Position numbers and translations under genes: made by a program
Part shown: positions 57,423-64,000 of the stretch, piece by piece
Layout: each line of letters opens with the position of its first letter
Position numbering within the stretch: position 1 is the stretch's first letter
Source of the DNA: Streptomyces sp. CB02056
GTDB lineage: Bacteria; Actinomycetota; Actinomycetes; Streptomycetales; Streptomycetaceae
Reading direction: 5' to 3'
Assembly: GCF_001905545.1 (NCBI RefSeq)
Contig: NZ_LIPD01000001.1
Location: forward strand, 581,561-645,560
Length of the DNA stretch: 64,000 nt
The notes under the pieces: model-generated
Databases searched by the model: none
What the model was told of the DNA's origin: nothing
What the model saw: only the letters and a program-made list of their open reading frames with translations

Positions 57423-58301
57423 GTGGATGTCAACGCAATGAGCGAGAAGAACCGAGAAGGCAAGCGCACCGCCCGTGAGCGGATGCTGGAGCAGCGGGCG
57501 GCCGACGAGGCCTCCTCCCGGCGCAAGAAGAAGCTGATCGTGGGCGGCTCCGTGCTCGCGGTGATCGCCGCCGCGGTGATCGTCGGCGTCGTGGTGCAGA
57601 ACCAGCGCTCCAAGCCGGAGACGCCGGTCGCCGCCCCGGCCGGGACGATCGGCGACAAGAACCTGGTCATCCCGGTCGGCGCCGACAACGCGCCCTCCGT
57701 CCTCACCGTCTACGAGGACCCGCGCTGCCCCGCCTGCGGCACCTTCGAGCGCGAGTTCTCGTCGACCATCGACCAGCTGGAGGACGCCGGGAAGATCTAC
57801 ACGAACTACCACATCGTGTCGTTCATCGACCGGGCCGTGGCGGGCAAGGGCTCCCGGAACGGCGCCAACGCGCTGGGCTGCGCCCAGGACGCCGGGCACT
57901 TCCGGGACTTCCACGACGTGCTGTACCGCAACCAGCCGGACGAGACCAACGACGCCTTCGGCGACAAGGCCGTGCTGCTCGGCCTGGCCAAGCAGGTCAA
58001 CGGCCTGGACACGCCCGCGTTCCAGTCCTGCGTCAAGGACAGCAGGTTCGGCGGCTGGGTGTCCGCGGTGCAGCAGGACTTCGACAAGTCCAGCTTCAAG
58101 TCCACGCCGACGGTGCTGCTCAACGGCCAGCCGGTCTACCCGAAGAACGGCAGCGAGGAGATCACCCCGGCGAACCTGGCGAAGTGGGTGGACGCCGCGA
58201 ACCAGGGCAAGCAGCTGGGCACGGCGGGTTCGCACGGGCAGACCCCGGCGCCGACCGGCACCGCCTCGGAGGCCAACAACCCGTCGCCGACGGCCGGCTG
58301 A
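57423..58301 (+). CDS. membrane-anchored DsbA-family thioredoxin-like protein
   Basis: A 292-residue protein. It has a basic cytoplasmic N-terminus (EGKRTARERM), one helix (about 38-59) and an extracytoplasmic DsbA-type domain (about 80-265) with the active site CPAC at residues 102-105 (DPRCPACGTFE) and the cis-Pro loop KSTPTVLLNGQPV. A Gly/Thr/Pro tail ends it. GTG 57423 is chosen because AAGG sits 8 bases before it; ATG 57438 (MSEKNREGK) is the alternative. Probable oxidoreductase for exported proteins, partner of the MauE-like protein. Confidence 0.9.
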   Translation: MDVNAMSEKNREGKRTARERMLEQRAADEASSRRKKKLIVGGSVLAVIAAAVIVGVVVQNQRSKPETPVAAPAGTIGDKNLVIPVGADNAPSVLTVYEDPRCPACGTFEREFSSTIDQLEDAGKIYTNYHIVSFIDRAVAGKGSRNGANALGCAQDAGHFRDFHDVLYRNQPDETNDAFGDKAVLLGLAKQVNGLDTPAFQSCVKDSRFGGWVSAVQQDFDKSSFKSTPTVLLNGQPVYPKNGSEEITPANLAKWVDAANQGKQLGTAGSHGQTPAPTGTASEANNPSPTAG

Positions 58302-58308
58302 GCCCGCC

Positions 58309-58351
58309 GGGCCGCGCCGCCCCTCCCCGTCCGGAGGCGGCGGCGCGGCCC
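58309..58351 (+). terminator. strong hairpin terminator
   Basis: A 13-bp outer stem (58309-58321 with 58339-58351) and a 5-bp inner stem CCTCC/GGAGG, followed by GTTGTTCGG. Confidence 0.8.
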
Positions 58352-58419
58352 GTTGTTCGGTTTCTGTGACCCCAAGGGTGTCCGAGCGGGCCTTCGGACC
58401 CTGTAGCGTCGGAACTGCC

Positions 58420-59511
58420 ATGGATATCGCCTACATTCCCAGCCCGTCGCGGGGCGTCCTGTACCTCGGACCGATCCCGCTGCGCGCCTACGCCTTCTGC
58501 ATCATCCTCGGTGTCGTCGTGGCCGTCTGGCTCGGCAGCAAGCGCTGGGTCGCCCGGGGCGGTGCCAAGCACACCGTCGGCGACATCGCCGTGTGGGCCG
58601 TGCCGTTCGGCCTGGTCGGCGGCCGCCTCTACCACGTGATCACCGACGGCGGCCGCCTGTACTTCGCCGAGGGGAAGAACCCCTGGGACGCCCTCAAGAT
58701 CTGGGAGGGCGGCCTCGGCATCTGGGGCGCGGTCGCGCTGGGCGCGGTCGGCGCCTGGATCGGCGCCCGCCGCCGGGGCGTGCCGCTGCCCGCGTACGCC
58801 GACGCCATCGCGCCGGGCATCGCCCTCGCGCAGGCGCTGGGCCGCTGGGGCAACTACTTCAACCAGGAGCTGTACGGCCGGTCGACCACCCTGCCGTGGG
58901 GCCTGGAGATCGACAAGACGCTGCCCAACGGCGAGGTCGTGAAGGGCGTCTACCAGCCGACCTTCCTGTACGAGTCGCTGTGGTGCGTCGGTGTCGCGCT
59001 GCTGGTGATCTGGGCGGACCGCCGCTTCACGCTGGGCCACGGCCGGGCGTTCGCGCTGTACGTGGCCGCGTACACGGTGGGCCGGTTCTGGATCGAGTGG
59101 CTGCGGATCGACGACGCGCACGTCTACTTCGGCCTGCGGCTGAACGACTGGGTGTCCATCGCGGTGTTCGTGGGCGCGGTGGCGTACTTCGTGATCGTGG
59201 GCAGGAGGCGGCCCGGGCGGGAGGACCCGGCGAGCATCGATCCGGCCGCGCAGGAGGAGCGGGACGCCGCGGCGGAGGCCGCCGCGACGGGCGGTGCCGC
59301 GTCGGAGGCCGCCCGGGGCGAGGGCAAGGGCGGCAAGAAGGCCGAGAAGTCCGAGGAGAAGGCCGGGAAGGCCGGGAAGGCCGAGGAGAAGGCCGACGGC
59401 AAGGCCGAGGAGAAGGCCGACGGGAAGCCGGTTCTGCGGAAGCCGGCCGGGCCCGTGGACGGGAAGCCGGCCGCCGAGACGGCCGGCGAGGACGTCAAGA
59501 ACCCGATCTGA
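58420..59511 (+). CDS. lgt: prolipoprotein diacylglyceryl transferase
   Basis: Transfers diacylglycerol to the lipobox Cys of prolipoproteins at the membrane. The 363-residue protein has seven helices, the Lgt signature LGRWGNYFNQELYG (about 141-154) and conserved VGGRLYHVITD and GRAFALYVAAYTVGRFWIEW. The C-terminal about 80 residues are a hydrophilic Lys/Glu/Ala tail with KAEEKADGK repeated, common in streptomycete Lgt. The ATG lies about 10 bases after TAGCGT (58404-58409), so the leader is very short. Confidence 0.95.
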   Translation: MDIAYIPSPSRGVLYLGPIPLRAYAFCIILGVVVAVWLGSKRWVARGGAKHTVGDIAVWAVPFGLVGGRLYHVITDGGRLYFAEGKNPWDALKIWEGGLGIWGAVALGAVGAWIGARRRGVPLPAYADAIAPGIALAQALGRWGNYFNQELYGRSTTLPWGLEIDKTLPNGEVVKGVYQPTFLYESLWCVGVALLVIWADRRFTLGHGRAFALYVAAYTVGRFWIEWLRIDDAHVYFGLRLNDWVSIAVFVGAVAYFVIVGRRRPGREDPASIDPAAQEERDAAAEAAATGGAASEAARGEGKGGKKAEKSEEKAGKAGKAEEKADGKAEEKADGKPVLRKPAGPVDGKPAAETAGEDVKNPI

Positions 59512-59528
59512 CCTGGGAGTTCCCCCGG

Positions 59529-59569
59529 CTGAGGCCACCCTTCGCGAGGCTCGCGAAGGGTGGCCTCAG
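59529..59569 (+). terminator. very strong hairpin terminator
   Basis: A perfect 19-bp stem (59529-59547 with 59551-59569) with loop GGC, directly after lgt. Confidence 0.9.
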
Positions 59570-59574
59570 TGGTG

Positions 59575-59593
59575 TTCGGACAGCCTTACTTTG
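59575..59593. promoter_or_regulatory. candidate iron box (DmdR/IdeR-type)
   Basis: The 19 bases TTCGGACAGCCTTACTTTG match the DtxR/IdeR consensus TWAGGTWAGSCTWACCTWA at 14 positions, including the central CAGCCTTAC-like core. It lies 66 bases upstream of a gene for a VIT-type iron/manganese transporter, where iron control would make sense. Unproven. Confidence 0.45.
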
Positions 59594-59658
59594 CTGGAAA
59601 TGCCCAGGTCAGACGGGCTACGTTCAGGGCTGACGAACGACGACGGAGGGGAACGACG

Positions 59659-60396
59659 ATGAGTGCGACCATGATGGAGGCCGACGCCGGGCACCAGCCC
59701 CGGATACCCGCGGCGGACCACCACCGGGACGTCAACGGCGGCTGGCTGCGACCGGCCGTGTTCGGCGCGGTGGACGGGCTGGTGTCCAACTTCGCGCTGA
59801 TGACCGGCGTGGTCGGCGGGGCGGCGTCCAACGGGACGGTGATCCTGACCGGGCTGGCGGGCCTGGCGGCCGGCGCCTGCTCGATGGCGGCGGGGGAGTA
59901 CACCTCGGTGGCCTCGCAGCGGGAGCTGGTGCAGGCCGAGATCGAGGCCGAGCGGCTGGAGCTGAGCCGCAACCCGCACGGGGAGCTGGCCGAGCTGGCC
60001 CAGCTGTACGTCTCGCGCGGGGTGGACCCGGAGCTGGCCCACGAGGTGGCCCGGCAGCTGTCCGCGGACCCGGAGCTGGCCCTGGAGGTGCACGCCCGCG
60101 AGGAGCTGGGCGTCGACCCGACCGACCTGCCCTCGCCGCTGGTGGCGGCCGGCTCGTCGTTCCTGTGCTTCGCGCTCGGCGCGCTGCTGCCGCTGCTGCC
60201 GTACCTGCTGGGGGCGACCGCGCTGCTGCCGGCGATGCTGCTGGCGGGGGCCGGGCTGTTCCTGTGCGGCGCGGTGGTGGCCCGGGTGACGGCGCGCAGC
60301 TGGTGGTTCAGCGGGCTGCGGCAGCTGGTGCTGGGCGGCGCGGCGGCCGGGGTGACCTACCTGCTCGGGTGGCTGATCGGCGGCCATCTGGGGTGA
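59659..60396 (+). CDS. VIT1/CCC1-family iron/manganese transporter
   Basis: A 245-residue membrane protein of the vacuolar-iron-transporter family. It opens its core with WLRPAVFGAVDGLVSNFALM (the family signature), then TGLAGLAAGACSMAAGEYTS with the metal-contacting Met/Glu. A cytoplasmic helical hairpin rich in Glu follows (LVQAEIEAERLELSRNPHGE), and three C-terminal helices end it. Such proteins export or sequester Fe2+ or Mn2+. GGAGGGGA lies 7 bases before the ATG. A candidate iron box is upstream. Confidence 0.92.
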   Translation: MSATMMEADAGHQPRIPAADHHRDVNGGWLRPAVFGAVDGLVSNFALMTGVVGGAASNGTVILTGLAGLAAGACSMAAGEYTSVASQRELVQAEIEAERLELSRNPHGELAELAQLYVSRGVDPELAHEVARQLSADPELALEVHAREELGVDPTDLPSPLVAAGSSFLCFALGALLPLLPYLLGATALLPAMLLAGAGLFLCGAVVARVTARSWWFSGLRQLVLGGAAAGVTYLLGWLIGGHLG

Positions 60397-60797
60397 CCAT
60401 GGAGTGCATGGTTATGCTGGTGAGTGGGTGACGTTTCACACATGGGCCTCGGGCGGCGCCTGGCAGTGTCTCAGCATTCGGGCCTCCGAGCCGCGGATTC
60501 GCATCCGTGGACGGGCTCCCGGGATGGATTCCCAGGCGTCCATGATCGGCTTCTGTGGCGGCCCGGTTTCGCCCCTGTTTCAGGCGGTGGACGGTTGGGC
60601 ACAATCGTCGGGACGTGCACTGTGGCACGTCCTCTCATACGCCCCCCGACCTGCGCACCGTCCCGCCATGTGGACGGGATATTCCGCTTCTCGGGATCGT
60701 GGGCATCATGTAACTCGCACGACACCGCACCATCGCATCAGGGCCAACGTCGTCCCTCCTTGCACCACCTTGCCGAAAGACGACGACGGGAGAGCCG
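60397..60797. other. intergenic region upstream of gltB, 401 bp
   Basis: No protein gene is supported. It includes TATGCT near 60413 and CACAAT near 60599 as possible -10 elements, the inverted repeat GTGACGTTTCAC-like sequence at about 60427-60438, and an 8-bp hairpin GGACGTGC/GCACGTCC (60611-60618 with 60625-60632). I looked for GlnR boxes (gTnAC-n6-GaAAC) and found only isolated half-sites. Confidence 0.45.
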
Positions 60798-63700
60798 ATG
60801 CTGTCTGCATCCATGCACTCCGCCAACGAGCCCCAGGCCGGCGCCGCCCGCCAGCCGTACGCGCTCGTGCCGGATGCGCGACCTGCTGCCCAGGGCCTGT
60901 ACGACCCGCGGAACGAGCACGACGCCTGTGGCGTCGGTTTCGTCGCCACGCTGACGGGCATCGCCGACCACACCATCGTCGAGCAGGCGCTGAACGTCCT
61001 GCGCAACCTGGAGCACCGCGGCGCCACCGGCGCCGAGCCGGACTCCGGCGACGGCGCCGGCATCCTGACCCAGGTCCCGGACGCCTTCCTGCGCGGGAAG
61101 GTCCCCTTCGAGCTCCCGGCGGCCGGCTCCTACGCCGTCGGCATCGCCTTCCTCCCCGAGGACGACGAGAAGGACGCCGCCGCCGTCGCGCGGATCGAGG
61201 CCATCGCCGCCGAGGAGGGCACGACCGTCCTCGGCTGGCGCGACGTCCCCGTCACCCCGGACCTGCTCGGCGCCACCGCGCGCAGCGTGATGCCGCGGTT
61301 CCGGCAGCTCTTCCTGGCGAAGGACGGAACGGCCGGCATCGAGCTCGACCGGACCGCCTTCGTGGTCCGCAAGCGGGCCGAGCGCGAGGCCGGGGTGTAC
61401 TTCCCGTCGCTGTCCGCGCGCACCATCGTCTACAAGGGCATGCTGACCACCGGCCAGCTGGAGCCCTTCTTCCCCGACCTGTCGGACCGCGGCTACGCGT
61501 CCGCGATCGGCCTGGTGCACTCGCGGTTCTCCACCAACACCTTCCCGAGCTGGCCGCTCGCCCACCCGTACCGCTTCGTCGCGCACAACGGCGAGATCAA
61601 CACGGTCAAGGGCAACCGCAACTGGATGCACGCCCGGGAGTCGCAGCTCGCGACCGACCTCATCCCCGCCAACAGCAAGGGCCAGGGCCTGGAGCGGATC
61701 TTCCCGATCTGCACGCCGGAGCACTCCGACTCCGCCTCCTTCGACGAGGTCCTGGAGCTGCTCCACCTCGGCGGCCGCTCGCTGCCGCACTCGGTGCTGA
61801 TGATGATCCCGGAGGCGTGGGAGAACCACGCCACCATGAGCCCGGACCGCCGCGCCTTCTACCAGTACCACTCCAACCTGATGGAGCCCTGGGACGGCCC
61901 GGCCTGCGTCACCTTCACCGACGGCAACCAGATCGGCGCCGTGCTCGACCGCAACGGCCTGCGCCCGGCCCGGTACTGGATCACCGAGGACGGCCTGGTC
62001 GTCCTCTCCTCCGAGGTCGGCGTCCTCGACATCGAGCAGGAGAAGGTCGTCCGGAAGGGCCGCCTCCAGCCCGGCCGGATGTTCCTGGTGGACACCGCCG
62101 AGGGCCGGATCGTCCCGGACGAGGAGGTCAAGTCCGCCCTCGCCGCCGAGCACCCCTACCAGGAGTGGGTCGACGGCGGGCAGATCCAGCTCGCCAAGCT
62201 GCCCGAGCGCGAGCACATCTTCCACACCCACGCCTCCGTCACCCGCCGCCAGCAGACCTTCGGCTACACCGAGGAGGAGCTGCGGGTCATCCTCGCGCCG
62301 ATGGCGCGCACCGGCGCCGAGGCGCTCGGCTCGATGGGCACCGACTCGCCGATCGCCGCGCTGAGCGAGAAGCCGCGCCTGCTGTTCGACTACTTCGTGC
62401 AGCTCTTCGCGCAGGTCACCAACCCGCCGCTGGACGCCATCCGCGAGGAGCTCGTCACCTCGCTGCTGTCCAACCTCGGCCCGGAGGGCAACCTGCTGGC
62501 CGCCGAGGCCGCGTCCTGCCGCTCGGTCGGGATCACCTTCCCCGTGATCGACAACGACGAGCTCGCCAAGCTCGTCCACATCAACGCCGACGGCGACCAG
62601 CCCGGCCTGAAGGCCGTCACGCTCTCCGGCCTCTACAAGGTCGCCTCCGGCGGCGAGGGCCTGGCCTCCCGGCTCGCCGAGATCGCCGCCGAGGCCGACG
62701 CGGCGATCGCCGACGGCGCCCGGATCGTCGTGCTCTCCGACCGGCACTCCGACGCCGAGCACGCGCCGATCCCCTCGCTGCTGCTCACCTCGGCCGTGCA
62801 CCACCACCTGATCCGCACCAAGCAGCGCACCCGGGTGTCGCTGCTGGTCGAGGCGGGCGACGTCCGCGAGGTGCACCACGTCGCGCTGCTGATCGGCTAC
62901 GGCGCCGGGGCGGTCAACCCGTACCTGGCGATGGAGTCCGTCGAGGACCTGGTCGCCCAGGGCGTGTTCATCGAGGGCGTCGAGCCCGAGAAGGCGATCC
63001 GCAACCTGATCAAGGCGCTCGGCAAGGGCGTGCTCAAGGTCATGTCCAAGATGGGCATCTCGACCGTCGCCTCCTACCGCGGCGCCCAGGTCTTCGAGGC
63101 CATCGGCCTCTCCCAGGACCTCGTCGACGGCTACTTCTCCGGCACCACCACCAAGCTCGGCGGCATCGGCCTGGAGGAGATCGCCCGCGAGACCGCCGCC
63201 CGGCACGCCAAGGCGTACCCGGCCTCCGGCATCCCGGCCGCGCACCGCGCGCTGGAGATCGGCGGCGAGTACCAGTGGCGCCGCGAGGGCGAGCCGCACC
63301 TGTTCGACCCGGACACCGTCTTCCGCCTCCAGCACGCCACCCGCAACCGCCGGTACGACATCTTCAAGCAGTACACGGACCGGGTGAACGAGCAGTCCGA
63401 GCGGCTGATGACGCTGCGCGGCCTGTTCCGGCTGAACGGCCTGGAGCGGGAGCCGATCCCGGTCGAGGAGGTCGAGCCGGTCTCCGCGATCGTCCGGCGC
63501 TTCTCCACCGGCGCCATGTCGTACGGCTCGATCTCCCGCGAGGCGCACGAGACCCTGGCCATCGCGATGAACCGCCTCGGCGGCAAGTCCAACACCGGCG
63601 AGGGCGGCGAGGACCCGGACCGCCTGTACGACCCGGAGCGCCGCTCGGCGATCAAGCAGGTCGCCTCCGGCCGGTTCGGCGTCACCTCCGAGTACCTCGT

Positions 63701-64000
63701 CAACGCCGACGACATCCAGATCAAGATGGCCCAGGGCGCCAAGCCCGGCGAGGGCGGCCAGCTGCCCGGCCACAAGGTCTACCCGTGGGTCGCCAGGACC
63801 CGGCACTCCACCCCGGGCGTCGGCCTGATCTCGCCGCCGCCGCACCACGACATCTACTCGATCGAGGACCTGGCGCAGCTGATCCACGACCTCAAGAACG
63901 CCAACCCGGCGGCCCGCATCCACGTGAAGCTGGTCTCCGAGGTCGGCGTCGGCACGGTCGCGGCCGGCGTGTCCAAGGCGCACGCCGACGTCGTCCTGGT
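60798..64000 (+). CDS. gltB: glutamate synthase large subunit (partial, runs off window)
   Basis: NADPH-dependent GOGAT alpha subunit: moves the amide of glutamine to 2-oxoglutarate. 1,067 codons are present of an expected about 1,500. A 43-residue propeptide precedes the N-terminal nucleophile Cys 44 in [12 protein letters not shown], the glutaminase domain follows ([26 protein letters not shown]), then the central domain, and the FMN domain has begun ([48 protein letters not shown]). Start ATG with GGGAG 5 bases upstream. The frame is open to the window edge. gltD would be expected next. Confidence 0.95.
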   Translation, partial: MLSASMHSANEPQAGAARQPYALVPDARPAAQGLYDPRNEHDACGVGFVATLTGIADHTIVEQALNVLRNLEHRGATGAEPDSGDGAGILTQVPDAFLRGKVPFELPAAGSYAVGIAFLPEDDEKDAAAVARIEAIAAEEGTTVLGWRDVPVTPDLLGATARSVMPRFRQLFLAKDGTAGIELDRTAFVVRKRAEREAGVYFPSLSARTIVYKGMLTTGQLEPFFPDLSDRGYASAIGLVHSRFSTNTFPSWPLAHPYRFVAHNGEINTVKGNRNWMHARESQLATDLIPANSKGQGLERIFPICTPEHSDSASFDEVLELLHLGGRSLPHSVLMMIPEAWENHATMSPDRRAFYQYHSNLMEPWDGPACVTFTDGNQIGAVLDRNGLRPARYWITEDGLVVLSSEVGVLDIEQEKVVRKGRLQPGRMFLVDTAEGRIVPDEEVKSALAAEHPYQEWVDGGQIQLAKLPEREHIFHTHASVTRRQQTFGYTEEELRVILAPMARTGAEALGSMGTDSPIAALSEKPRLLFDYFVQLFAQVTNPPLDAIREELVTSLLSNLGPEGNLLAAEAASCRSVGITFPVIDNDELAKLVHINADGDQPGLKAVTLSGLYKVASGGEGLASRLAEIAAEADAAIADGARIVVLSDRHSDAEHAPIPSLLLTSAVHHHLIRTKQRTRVSLLVEAGDVREVHHVALLIGYGAGAVNPYLAMESVEDLVAQGVFIEGVEPEKAIRNLIKALGKGVLKVMSKMGISTVASYRGAQVFEAIGLSQDLVDGYFSGTTTKLGGIGLEEIARETAARHAKAYPASGIPAAHRALEIGGEYQWRREGEPHLFDPDTVFRLQHATRNRRYDIFKQYTDRVNEQSERLMTLRGLFRLNGLEREPIPVEEVEPVSAIVRRFSTGAMSYGSISREAHETLAIAMNRLGGKSNTGEGGEDPDRLYDPERRSAIKQVASGRFGVTSEYLVNADDIQIKMAQGAKPGEGGQLPGHKVYPWVARTRHSTPGVGLISPPPHHDIYSIEDLAQLIHDLKNANPAARIHVKLVSEVGVGTVAAGVSKAHADVVL

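Noticed and set aside
60420..60445. GlnR-type operator upstream of gltB
   Set aside because: GAAAC occurs once on the minus strand, but no gTnAC half-site stands 6 bases away; the GTGACGTTTCAC inverted repeat alone does not fit the motif.
60738..63983. A 1,081-codon minus-strand open frame covering the gltB region
   Set aside because: It is the antisense shadow of gltB, rich in Gly/Arg/Asp/His/Val repeats with no recognisable motif. The plus strand encodes clear glutamate synthase, open to the window edge.

Overview
The window is a high-GC actinobacterial chromosome segment. Codon third positions are almost all G or C, GTG and TTG starts are common, and leaderless-looking promoters and DUF397/WhiJ-type regulators are present. 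The gene order (lspA edge, rluD, dnaE, his genes, trp genes, lgt, gltB) is the order I remember for the core chromosome of Streptomyces and its relatives. Streptomycetaceae is the best guess; Streptomyces and Kitasatospora cannot be separated here.

Layout. Positions 9-9400 hold housekeeping and mixed genes: rluD, a GNAT acetyltransferase, a small MscS channel, an unusual one-chain fusion of an alpha/beta hydrolase with an ABC ATPase plus its permease, a dienelactone hydrolase, a tandem VOC protein and an exported amidohydrolase. Positions 9635-11453 are an IS200/IS605 element with a frameshifted tnpA and an intact tnpB. Its exact removal at TCAA joins two flanks into an in-frame 32-codon ORF that has its own ribosome binding site. 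Positions 11702-18013 hold MOSC, DJ-1/PfpI and DUF3592 proteins, a WhiJ-like cluster (XRE regulator, two DUF397 proteins, a beta-trefoil-like protein, a small ATPase and two tiny ORFs) and a HEAT-like protein.

Positions 18152-32305 carry dnaE, a LysR/dapA-like divergent pair, asd, an NYN-domain protein, an ABC exporter, a DUF2567 protein, ybaK, a LON-domain protein and a large membrane protein with a beta-helix-like repeat region. Positions 32397-38272 are a tightly coupled histidine operon: hisD-hisC-hisB-small membrane protein-hisH-priA-ridA-hisF, most joined by 4-base GTGA/ATGA overlaps.

Positions 38344-47588 look like accessory genes lying between hisF and hisI: VOC, a SigE-type sigma factor with a PASTA protein, a TIGR03085 protein, a hydrolase remnant, and a two-component system with a MacB/FtsX-type ABC transporter. 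They are followed by a truncated tRNA-Ser and an AT-rich patch with a 20-bp hairpin. Positions 48106-56342 hold hisI and the tryptophan genes trpE, trpC, a small trpM-like ORF, trpB and trpA, plus associated membrane proteins. No trpF is seen; PriA (HisA/TrpF) at 36238 would serve both pathways. The window ends with a MauE/DsbA-type redox pair, lgt, a VIT-family metal transporter with a candidate iron box, and the first two thirds of gltB, which runs off the right edge.
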